DNA from: Methanosarcinaceae archaeon
GTDB lineage: Archaea > Halobacteriota > Methanosarcinia > Methanosarcinales > Methanosarcinaceae
Assembly (NCBI GenBank): GCA_017613335.1
Contig: JAGAEB010000179.1
Location: forward strand, 1 to 5,162
Direction of reading: 5' to 3'
Length of the DNA: 5,162 nt
Each line of letters opens with the position of its first letter. The first letter of the stretch is position 1. Under the pieces are notes generated by a model. It worked only from the letters and a program-made list of their open reading frames with translations, did no database searches and was not told the origin of the DNA. Both the position numbers and the translations under genes were made by a program. This document shows, piece after piece, positions 1-5,162 of this stretch.

Positions 1-30
1 CCTGTCGTTCCGTTGTGTCTGCCGTCATCC

Positions 31-259
31 TTTCATCTTCCTTTCATCTTCCTTTCATCTTCCTTTCATTTTCCTTTCATCTTCCTTTCATTTTCCTTTC
101 ATCTTCCTTTCATTTTCCTTTCATCTTTCTTCATCATTCTTTCATCTTCCTTCCATCTTTCTTTCATCCTCCTTCCATCTTTCTTTCATCTTCCTTTCAT
201 CTTTCTTCATCATTCTTTCGTCTTCCTTTCATCTTCGTTTCATCTTCCTTTCATCTTCC
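31..259. repeat. 11-bp tandem repeat array, 21 units, pyrimidine-rich on the + strand
   Basis: The consensus unit is TTTCATCTTCC. Units start at 31, 42, 53, 64, 75, 86, 97, 108, 119, 130, 140, 151, 162, 173, 184, 195, 206, 216, 227, 238 and 249. All are 11 bp except two 10-bp units at 130 and 206 (TTCATCATTC). The first eight differ only by a C/T change; later ones are more diverged. The block 119-150 recurs at 195-226 with one mismatch, so a larger segment was duplicated after the basic array formed. Each consensus unit has a single purine. The + strand is open in more than one frame, giving Ser/Phe/His/Leu-rich translations, but a period not divisible by three and the absence of any other coding signal argue against a protein. 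The function is unknown. The array lies 90 bp upstream of purA and could also mark the end of a gene to the left. Confidence 0.95.
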
Positions 260-318
260 GGTCTGTCTGAGAAAGGCCTCCCGGATAAATTTTCCGATCT
301 CAGGTCATTCAGAAAGGT

Positions 319-342
319 TCATATGTGAAATAACGGTTATTT
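319..342 (+). promoter_or_regulatory. Candidate purA promoter with a perfect inverted repeat
   Basis: A TATA-like stretch (ATATGT, 321-326) lies about 25-29 bases before the purA ATG, which would place the transcription start at or very near the ATG and give a leaderless mRNA. That agrees with the absence of any Shine-Dalgarno sequence before position 350. Between the two lies a perfect inverted repeat, AAATAAC (328-334), one central G, GTTATTT (336-342), where a bound repressor could block initiation. An alternative TATA-like element is GATAAATTTT at 284-293, which would give a leader of about 40 nt containing the inverted repeat. The repeat is seen directly; the promoter assignment is inference. 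Confidence 0.4.
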
Positions 343-349
343 TTCCGCT

Positions 350-1636
350 ATGTTTACAATTATCACCGGTTCCCAGTTCGGGGATGAAGGAAAGGGCAAA
401 GTTGTCGACATGATCTCTGACAGATACGATCTTGTGGCCAGATTTCAGGGCGGCGACAACGCCGGACACACGGTCGTCGTCAATGATGTCAAATACAAGC
501 TTCACCAGATCCCGTCGGGCATCCTTGTCGGTTCCCGCGTCCTGATCGGCGCAGGCGTCGTCATGAATCCGCTGACGATCCTTGACGAGATCCGGATGCT
601 CCGTGACAGACATATTGAAGTCTCATCCGCCAATCTCGGCATCGATGAAAAGACGAGCGTCATCATGCCGTATCACATCACACTTGATTCTTTAAGCGAG
701 GCCGGAACGACGGACAAGATCGGAACGACCAAAAAAGGGATCGGATTCGCCTATCAGGACAAAGTTTCCCGCTATGAGATCACCATGGGCGACCTCTGCG
801 GCGATGAAGCCCGCTTCCGTGCCAAAGCGGAAGACATTTTCAGAAAGAAAGCCGAAATCATAAAAGCAGCGGGCATCGATCCGGCAACTGTTCTCAATGA
901 TGACGTTTTTGAGCGCCTGTGCGAGGCCGGCAGAAAACTGCGCGATCATATGACGGACGCATCCCTCGAGATCAACCGCGCGCTTGCAGAAGGAAAGAAC
1001 GTTCTGGCGGAAGGCGCCCAGGGGTCGCACCTCGACGTCATCCACGGAACGCAGAAATATGTGACTTCTTCATCCACCGTTGCCGGCTCGGCCTGTACGG
1101 GTCTCGGCGTCGGCCCGATGAAAGTCACCGGCGTGATCGGCATCGTGAAAGCCTACATCACGAGAGTCGGTGAAGGACCGTTGCCGACGGAACTCAAAGA
1201 TGAGACCGGCGACCGCATGGCGGAAGTCGGCGGCGAATACGGCACCACGACCGGACGCAAGAGACGCTGCGGCTGGTTCGATCTCCCCCTTCTTTTAAAA
1301 GCCGTCAACCTCAACGGTTACAGCGAGATCGCCCTGACGAAGATCGATGTCCTGACAGGCCTCGACCCGATCAAAGTGTGCGTCGCCTATGACTGCAACG
1401 GCGAAAAGATGTCATACCCGCCGCTGGATACCGCAGCACTTGCCGCCTGCCGGCCGGTCTATGAAGAACTCCCCGGCTGGAAAGAAGATCTGACCGGCAT
1501 CAGATCCTACGAAGATCTGCCGGAAAACGCCAAGGCCTACATCAAATATCTTGAAGACCGCATCGGCGTTCCGATCAGATATATCTCGGTCGGACCGGGA
1601 AGAGAACAGACTTTCCTCAATCCGGCGCATGAATGA
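350..1636 (+). CDS. purA: Adenylosuccinate synthetase, archaeal type
   Basis: PurA joins IMP and aspartate using GTP to make adenylosuccinate, the first committed step from IMP to AMP, in the cytoplasm. The protein has 428 residues, full length for the family. Visible motifs are the GTP-binding, catalytic loop GDEGKGK (residues 11-17), GGDNAGHT with the conserved His at 40, IGTTKKGIGFAY (124-135), GAQGSHLD (222-229), GEGPLPTEL (274-282), GTTTGRKRRCGW (298-309, aspartate and IMP-binding arginines), LTKIDVLTG (329-337, guanine-recognising KxD type) and SVGPGREQT near the C-terminus. The start MFTIITG aligns with archaeal PurA and no ribosome binding site precedes it, so a leaderless transcript is likely. 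The RFQGGDNAGHT form, with Asp where bacteria usually have His, supports an archaeal source. The gene stands alone on the + strand, is convergent to thiD, and ends before a strong terminator. No frameshift or missing motif was seen. Confidence 0.97.
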   Translation: MFTIITGSQFGDEGKGKVVDMISDRYDLVARFQGGDNAGHTVVVNDVKYKLHQIPSGILVGSRVLIGAGVVMNPLTILDEIRMLRDRHIEVSSANLGIDEKTSVIMPYHITLDSLSEAGTTDKIGTTKKGIGFAYQDKVSRYEITMGDLCGDEARFRAKAEDIFRKKAEIIKAAGIDPATVLNDDVFERLCEAGRKLRDHMTDASLEINRALAEGKNVLAEGAQGSHLDVIHGTQKYVTSSSTVAGSACTGLGVGPMKVTGVIGIVKAYITRVGEGPLPTELKDETGDRMAEVGGEYGTTTGRKRRCGWFDLPLLLKAVNLNGYSEIALTKIDVLTGLDPIKVCVAYDCNGEKMSYPPLDTAALAACRPVYEELPGWKEDLTGIRSYEDLPENAKAYIKYLEDRIGVPIRYISVGPGREQTFLNPAHE

Positions 1637-1669
1637 CCGCGGGTGCGCAGGAACACCGGATTTTTCATG

Positions 1670-1716
1670 AACGGCCCGCCGGCATCACGCCGGACAGGGC
1701 CGTTTTTTCTTTTTTA
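1670..1716 (+). terminator. Hairpin and T-tract terminator of purA
   Basis: The outer stem pairs AACGGCCC (1670-1677) with GGGCCGTT (1697-1704). An inner stem pairs CCGGC (1679-1683) with GCCGG (1689-1693) around a 5-nt loop, with a small asymmetric internal loop (G versus ACA). TTTTTTCTTTTTT follows at 1703-1715. The T-tract is only on the + side, so it serves purA, whose stop ends 33 bases before the hairpin. The mirrored hairpin in the thiD transcript has no U-tract, so thiD lacks an obvious equivalent. Such an element works as an intrinsic terminator in bacteria, and T-tracts also terminate archaeal RNA polymerase. Confidence 0.88.
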
Positions 1717-1741
1717 TCAGTTTTGTTTCGGCCGATCCTTT

Positions 1742-2611
1742 TTATCGGTCATCATATCCGATCTTTTCGAGGATTTCTGCGGCAAATCCTGCAGCGTTGA
1801 TCGGGGAGACGCCGCGGCCGATGTCTGATGAGTGAAGGATTCCTCTGACGACGAATTTTTTGGCGATCTCTGCCGCCTTTTCGATCGGAAGACCTTTTGC
1901 GGTCGATGCTGCCAGGGAGGAAGAATAAGTGCAGCCGGTACCGTGCGTGCCGCCTTTGACGAATTCTCCTTTGATCTCCGTGACGCGGCCTGAAGCTGTC
2001 TCATAGATCAGATCAGTGCCGTCAGAATGGCCGCCGGTCACGATCACATATCTGACGCCGGTCTTGGCGATCTCAGCGGCGGCTCTGAGTACATCGTCCC
2101 GGGATCCGATCTTCATGCCGGAGAGGATCTCTGCTTCACGGATGTTGGGCGTTACGGCATAGGAGACGGGAAGCAGTTTTTCTTTCATGACCCTGACAGA
2201 TTCCTGACGGAGCAGTTTACCGCCGGATTCGGAAGCCATGACAGGGTCAACGATGAGCGGGATCCCGGATTCCCGGATCAGATCGGCCGCCTTTGAAACG
2301 ATCTCAGGTGATGAGAGCATGCCGGTCTTGGCGCAGGAGACGATCATGTCGGCGGTAATGCTCCGGAACTGCTTTTCGATCATGTCGACCGGAATATCGA
2401 AAACAGCGTCGACGCCCGTTGTGTTCTGAGCCGTGACCGAAACGATCACGCATGTCCCGTGGACGTTGTGCATGGCAAATGATTTTATATCCGCCTGGAT
2501 CCCGGCGCCGCCCCCGGAATCGCTGCCGGCGATCGTCATAACGACAGGTTTCTTTGTACTGTCCCCGCATCCGGGTTCATTGATCTTTATGGTGTATGTT
2601 CTTTCCGTCAT
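1742..2611 (-). CDS. thiD: Hydroxymethylpyrimidine/phosphomethylpyrimidine kinase
   Basis: ThiD phosphorylates 4-amino-5-hydroxymethyl-2-methylpyrimidine to its phosphate and then to the pyrophosphate, the pyrimidine half used by thiamine phosphate synthase. It is a cytoplasmic ribokinase-fold enzyme. The 289 residues show the substrate loop GSDSGGGAGIQAD (29-41), TAQNT (60-64), DPVM (122-125), VTPN (153-156), VTGGH (191-195) and the anion-hole, catalytic-Cys motif GTHGTGCTYSS (221-231, Cys227), then GRGVSPIN (265-272), like the usual C-terminal G-x-G-x-x-P-x-N. The core is a normal length. About 22 extra residues precede it; the only internal ATG (Met25) has no better start signal, and GGGATC lies three bases before the chosen ATG. 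Many archaeal ThiD proteins are fused to a ThiN domain. None is present, so thiamine phosphate synthase must be encoded elsewhere. The gene is convergent to purA and codirectional with the ATPase gene but 227 bp from it, so it probably has its own promoter. Confidence 0.95.
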   Translation of the reverse strand: MTERTYTIKINEPGCGDSTKKPVVMTIAGSDSGGGAGIQADIKSFAMHNVHGTCVIVSVTAQNTTGVDAVFDIPVDMIEKQFRSITADMIVSCAKTGMLSSPEIVSKAADLIRESGIPLIVDPVMASESGGKLLRQESVRVMKEKLLPVSYAVTPNIREAEILSGMKIGSRDDVLRAAAEIAKTGVRYVIVTGGHSDGTDLIYETASGRVTEIKGEFVKGGTHGTGCTYSSSLAASTAKGLPIEKAAEIAKKFVVRGILHSSDIGRGVSPINAAGFAAEILEKIGYDDR

Positions 2612-2693
2612 TCAGATCCCGTCCGCCGGCCATGAGCCGGCTGTCTGTGTCAGGAAAATGCATTCGGATAACATATAACGATTTCTGACAGAA
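2612..2693 (-). promoter_or_regulatory. Candidate thiD promoter and leader with two inverted repeats
   Basis: Read on the minus strand, TTATATGTT (2678-2670) is a plausible archaeal TATA box and predicts a start near 2648-2650 and a leader of about 37 nt. Immediately upstream is a perfect 11-bp inverted repeat, TTCTG (2683-2687), one central base, CAGAA (2689-2693). Within the leader is a GC-rich hairpin, GCCGGC (2625-2630), a 5-nt loop, GCCGGC (2636-2641), followed by GGGATC just before the ATG. No TPP riboswitch motifs were found. The repeats are seen; their roles are inferred. Confidence 0.4.
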
Positions 2694-2719
2694 GATCAGG
2701 AAATATCAGAACATGACGG

Positions 2720-2836
2720 AAAACAGACAGGGAAAACTGATCGGGGAAACAGACAGAGAAAACTGATCGGGAAAACAGATCAGGAAATCAGAAAGGGAAA
2801 ACAGACAGGAAAAACCGATCGGGAAAACAGATCAGG
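2720..2836. repeat. 13-bp tandem repeat array, nine exactly phased units
   Basis: The + strand consensus is AAAACAGATCGGG. Nine 13-bp units start at 2720, 2733, 2746, 2759, 2772, 2785, 2798, 2811 and 2824 with no insertion or deletion. A degenerate continuation seems to reach left to about 2693. Units carry GACAG, GATCG, GATCA or GAAAG cores; units 3-5 (2746-2784) match units 7-9 (2798-2836) with four differences in 39 bases, showing a four-unit (52-bp) higher-order duplication. The array ends two bases from the ATPase stop codon. On the minus strand, the transcribed direction, it gives TTT to TTTTT tracts about every 13 bases, so it may terminate the ATPase transcript. There are no spacers, so it is not a CRISPR array. 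Confidence 0.93.
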
Positions 2837-2838
2837 AA

Positions 2839-4839
2839 TTATTCCGGTTTCCATGTCAGCAGAAGGGCAGAATTGAGAATGACGAAAAGGCTGCCCGCAT
2901 TGTGGACCAATGCGCCGGCGACAGGTGTCAGAAGACCGGATGCGGCGAGGATGACGGCGGCGATATTCAGTATCAGTGAAAAAACGATATTGAATCTGAT
3001 CGTTTTCATCATGCGTTTTGAAAGGCCGATCAGATGCGGAAAGCCGCTTATATTGTCATTTGTGAGGACGATATCAGCATTTTCGATCGCGATATCGCTT
3101 CCGATCCCGCCCATTGCGATACCTGCGTCTGCTCTGCGGAGAGCGGGTGCATCATTGATGCCGTCTCCGATCATGCAGACTTTTTCCCCGGATCTCTGAA
3201 GACCGGCAATATAATTCAGTTTGTCTTCGGGCAGACAGCCGGCAAAGACGTCAGAAATTCCTGCCTGTCCGGAAATGATATCGGCAGCTTCCTGTCTGTC
3301 GCCGGTCATCATGACCGGCCGGATGCTGAGCTTTCTGAGGCGGCGGATGACGGACGGGCAATCGTCGCGGAGGGTATCCGAAAGAACGAGAAAACCGGCA
3401 TGAATGCCGTCAACGGCAATGTGGATGACAGTGCAGGCTTCTGAAAAACGGAAAGAGGCTTCAGCCGGAATGTCTTCACGGACGGGAATGTTGTTTTCAG
3501 CCATGAAGGAATCGTTTCCGACGCAGACGGTTTTTCCGGAAACAGAGGCGATGATGCCCTTTCCCGGGATCATGGAAAAGCTTTCGGGTGAAGAAGGCGT
3601 TTTTCCGGAACTTCTGATGATCGCTTTTGCGAACGGGTGTTCAGAGAATTTTTCGGCGGATGATGCCAATTCATGCACTTCATCGGGAGAATATTCCGAA
3701 ACACTTCTGACAAGAATGACTTCCGGGACACCGCAGGTCAGCGTGCCCGTCTTGTCAAAAACGACTGTTCTGACAGAAGAAAGTCTTTCAAGAGCGCCGC
3801 CGTCGCTGATCAGATACCCCCGCCCGGATGCATTCCCGATCGCGGCCATGACCGCTGTCGGTGCTGAAAGGATAAAAGAACAGGGACAGAAAACGACAAG
3901 AACGGCGACAGCCCTTGTGATGTCGCGGGTCACTAATACGGTCAGGACGGCAAAAGAAAACGAGGCGATCACCAGCCATGATGCCCAGCGGTCTGCCAGA
4001 CGGACCGTGTCGGATCTTCCTGCATCTGCAGACCGGACAAGCCGGATCATCCGCTGGACCGTGCTGTCTTTTCCGGCTTTTTCGGCTTTCATTTCGAACG
4101 TTCCGAAAAGATTCACCGTACCGCTGAAAACATGATCGCCGGGTGTTTTATCCGCAGGGAGAGATTCACCTGTCAGGACAGACTGGTCGACGGTCGTTTC
4201 TCCGCGGAGGATCATGCCGTCGACCGGGATCATCTCGCCCGGAAGGACTCTGAGGCAGTCTCCGGCTTTGACGTCTTCCGCCGGAATGATCGTTTCCGTT
4301 TCGCAGCCGATGCTGTCGTTTTTGTTGTTTTTGTCGTTATTATCGTTTTTGTCATTTTTGTCGTTATTGTCGTTTTTGTCGTTATTGCTGTTTTTGCCGT
4401 TATTGTCGTTTTCGCGGGTGTTTCCTGAAACAAGCCTTGCCTTCTGAGGTGTCAGACGGATTATCTTTTCAATGCCCTCGTGCGCTTTTGAAACAGTCAG
4501 ATTTTCCAGGAGTTCTCCGGCAGCCATGATACAGGCAATTTCACCGGCTGCAAAAATCTCTCCGATGAAAACAGATGCGATCAGAGCGACGGATACAAGA
4601 ACACCCGATCTGATGTCAAATTCTGTGATCAGACCGGCAGCGGCTCTGACGATGATCGGAATGCCGCAGAAAATAACGGCGATCCATGAACCGTTAAACG
4701 GAAGCGGAACGACCGTCAGAAAATCGTTCAGGAGAAAAACAGCAGAAACAGCCACAAGAAAGATATTGACGGACGATTCGTATTTTTCATACTGTTCCGC
4801 TTTTTCCCGAAAAGTCTGTCTGATTTTTGCAGAATTCAT
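2839..4839 (-). CDS. Heavy-metal translocating P1B-type ATPase without N-terminal metal-binding domain
   Basis: This is an inner-membrane pump driven by ATP through a phospho-aspartate, probably exporting a transition metal. The 666 residues show a short basic/acidic N-terminus; four hydrophobic segments between about 24 and 112; the actuator TGES (223-226); a segment at about 284-304; the metal-site helix with CPC (318-320) and, after six residues, Pro327; the phosphorylation motif DKTGTLT (Asp362); the P1B-specific HP (401-402); MTGD (511-514); GDGINDAP (558-565); and two C-terminal helices at about 615-635 and 640-662. There is no CxxC HMA domain or His-rich tail. CPC is shared by Cu(I) and Zn/Cd/Pb pumps. 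The Lys and Asp typical of Zn/Cd pumps in the last two helices appear replaced by Asn625 and His646-Asn647, and the Cu(I) YN/MxxSS pattern is absent, so the metal is not assignable. A 33-residue Asn/Asp/Lys repeat (144-176) sits in the actuator domain. The start has GTGATC two bases before the ATG and no in-frame alternative before an upstream stop. A likely metal-sensor operator lies upstream. Confidence 0.93.
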   Translation of the reverse strand: MNSAKIRQTFREKAEQYEKYESSVNIFLVAVSAVFLLNDFLTVVPLPFNGSWIAVIFCGIPIIVRAAAGLITEFDIRSGVLVSVALIASVFIGEIFAAGEIACIMAAGELLENLTVSKAHEGIEKIIRLTPQKARLVSGNTRENDNNGKNSNNDKNDNNDKNDKNDNNDKNNKNDSIGCETETIIPAEDVKAGDCLRVLPGEMIPVDGMILRGETTVDQSVLTGESLPADKTPGDHVFSGTVNLFGTFEMKAEKAGKDSTVQRMIRLVRSADAGRSDTVRLADRWASWLVIASFSFAVLTVLVTRDITRAVAVLVVFCPCSFILSAPTAVMAAIGNASGRGYLISDGGALERLSSVRTVVFDKTGTLTCGVPEVILVRSVSEYSPDEVHELASSAEKFSEHPFAKAIIRSSGKTPSSPESFSMIPGKGIIASVSGKTVCVGNDSFMAENNIPVREDIPAEASFRFSEACTVIHIAVDGIHAGFLVLSDTLRDDCPSVIRRLRKLSIRPVMMTGDRQEAADIISGQAGISDVFAGCLPEDKLNYIAGLQRSGEKVCMIGDGINDAPALRRADAGIAMGGIGSDIAIENADIVLTNDNISGFPHLIGLSKRMMKTIRFNIVFSLILNIAAVILAASGLLTPVAGALVHNAGSLFVILNSALLLTWKPE
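4312..4410 (-). repeat. In-frame 9-bp tandem repeat coding for an Asn-Asp-Lys loop in the ATPase
   Basis: Eleven 9-bp units encode residues 144-176 as triplets that all begin with Asn and mostly read N-D-K or N-D-N (with NGK, NSN, NNK and NDS variants). The non-coding strand is T-rich, built from GTCGTTTTT and GTCGTTATT. The insert lies between LTPQKARLVSG (129-139) and TIIPAEDVKAGD (183-194), where related pumps have only a short turn. It keeps the frame because the unit is a multiple of three. It is probably a disordered, surface-exposed cytoplasmic loop. Confidence 0.92.
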
Positions 4840-4859
4840 GAGATCACACGCCGGAAGTC

Positions 4860-4884
4860 AATCTGTACGGGTCACCTGCAGATT
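4860..4884. other. Inverted repeat in the ATPase leader
   Basis: AATCTG (4860-4865) and CAGATT (4879-4884) are perfect 6-bp arms separated by 13 bases. They lie 20-45 bases upstream of the ATPase start, inside the leader predicted from the TATA box at 4915-4922. This could be a second operator or a weak RNA hairpin. Arms this short may occur by chance. Confidence 0.25.
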
Positions 4885-4914
4885 TGTTTGTATATGGTTT
4901 TCATGCGATTTTTG

Positions 4915-4941
4915 TATTTATACCTATGGGGGTATAGGTAT
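4915..4941 (-). promoter_or_regulatory. ATPase promoter with overlapping G-tract operator
   Basis: A perfect inverted repeat, ATACCTAT (4920-4927) and ATAGGTAT (4934-4941), flanks GGGGGT. AT-rich arms around a G-tract are the known operator form of the CsoR/RcnR family of metal-sensing repressors. On the minus strand TATAAATA (4922-4915) is a near-ideal archaeal TATA box overlapping one arm; it predicts a transcription start near 4890-4895 and a leader of about 50 nt. In a bacterial reading, TTGCAA (4947-4942) and TATAAA (4922-4917) have a 19-bp spacer centred on the palindrome, the geometry of MerR-type promoters. In either case a regulator bound here would control the ATPase. The repeat is certain; the identity of the regulator is inference. 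Confidence 0.65.
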
Positions 4942-5162
4942 TTGCAACGCTCCGGAAAAATTCATGTGTGACAATTCCGACAAAAAACGGGAACCGTTCA
5001 AAGAAAACACCGGTATTCCGGATCGCAGAATACGGAAAAAATGCAGCAGCACGGTTTCTCAAAGGATCAGATATCCGCTTTCTGTCCCTGCTTTCCTCAG
5101 AAGCAACAGACTCAGACAGAAGAACAGAATGCAAAACATCACAGACGGTAAAGACGGCAAAG
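4942..5162. other. Right-end segment with no gene that can be called; open frames reach the window edge
   Basis: Two + strand frames stay open to the end of the window. One starts at ATG 4964 (MCDNSDKKREPF, very basic). The other starts at GTG 4968 (MTIPTKNGNRSKK, then FRIAEYGKNAAARFL). A third frame gives a 36-residue ORF from ATG 5041 to a TAA ending at 5151. The minus strand also has a 77-codon frame starting at TTG 5134. None resembles a family I recognise, none has a strong ribosome binding site, and codon use does not separate them. At most one is real; a divergent gene sharing the operator at 4920-4941 is possible, but this may simply be a stop-poor intergenic stretch. Confidence 0.3.

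Noticed and set aside
31..259. CRISPR array
   Set aside because: Units are 10-11 bp, directly adjacent, and without unique spacers. The same holds for the 13-bp array at 2720-2836.
13..413. Two overlapping + strand ORFs (13-270 and 15-413) with Ser/Phe/His/Leu-rich repeats
   Set aside because: They are translations of the 11-bp tandem array in two frames, and the longer one runs into purA in another frame. The repeat has one purine per unit and so rarely makes stops on this strand.
1703..1741. Bidirectional terminator serving thiD as well as purA
   Set aside because: After the hairpin, the minus strand reads TTCATGAAAAAT with no T-tract, so only the purA direction is supported.
1742..1830. 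ThiN domain fused to ThiD, as in many archaea
   Set aside because: The protein ends at residue 289, soon after the ribokinase-fold C-terminal motif, with no room for a second domain and no frameshifted continuation before the purA terminator.
2612..2838. TPP riboswitch upstream of thiD
   Set aside because: The conserved CTGAGA and downstream pyrophosphate-binding core motifs were not found on the minus strand.
4132..4447. Hydrophobic Val/Phe/Ile-rich or Leu/Ser-rich + strand ORFs
   Set aside because: They are antisense readings of the 9-bp repeat within the ATPase gene, whose own frame is continuous and carries all family motifs.
4780..4839. N-terminal HMA metal-binding domain of the ATPase
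   Set aside because: The roughly 23 residues before the first membrane segment contain no CxxC motif, and a stop codon lies in frame shortly upstream.
4901..5134. 77-codon minus-strand ORF starting at TTG
   Set aside because: It would run through the operator and TATA box of the ATPase gene, has a weak start and resembles no recognised protein.

Overview
The window most likely comes from a euryarchaeon, probably a methanogen of the Methanomicrobia type. This is inferred from protein character and signals, not from a database match. The PurA has the archaeal-style N-terminus (MFTIITG, QFGDEGKGK, RFQGGDNAGHT). Its ATG has no Shine-Dalgarno sequence, which fits a leaderless transcript. Archaeal TATA-like boxes can be placed ahead of all three genes. 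A bacterial host is not formally excluded, because the purA terminator would also look normal in a bacterium. Base composition is roughly balanced between GC and AT.

Layout, left to right. Positions 31-259 hold a pyrimidine-rich array of 21 tandem 11-bp units. Next come a short promoter region with a perfect 15-bp inverted repeat and purA (350-1636, + strand), which ends at a strong hairpin plus T-tract terminator (1670-1716). Convergent to purA, on the minus strand, is thiD (1742-2611), encoding HMP/HMP-P kinase of thiamine synthesis. The gap upstream of thiD carries its presumed promoter and nine exactly phased 13-bp units (2720-2836), the last unit ending at the stop codon of the next gene. 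That gene (2839-4839, minus strand) encodes a 666-residue heavy-metal P1B-type ATPase with no N-terminal metal-binding domain and with a repeat-encoded Asn/Asp/Lys loop inserted in its actuator domain. Upstream of it, an 8-bp-arm inverted repeat around a G-tract (4920-4941) overlaps a good TATA box and looks like the operator of a metal-responsive repressor. The rightmost 220 bases hold no gene that can be called with confidence.

Functionally these are two housekeeping biosynthesis genes beside a probable metal-efflux or metal-homeostasis gene, not one pathway operon. The most unusual aspect is three unrelated tandem repeat arrays (11, 13 and 9 bp) in 5 kb. The coding array has a unit divisible by three and keeps the frame; the two intergenic arrays do not. 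No mobile element, CRISPR array, tRNA or rRNA was seen.
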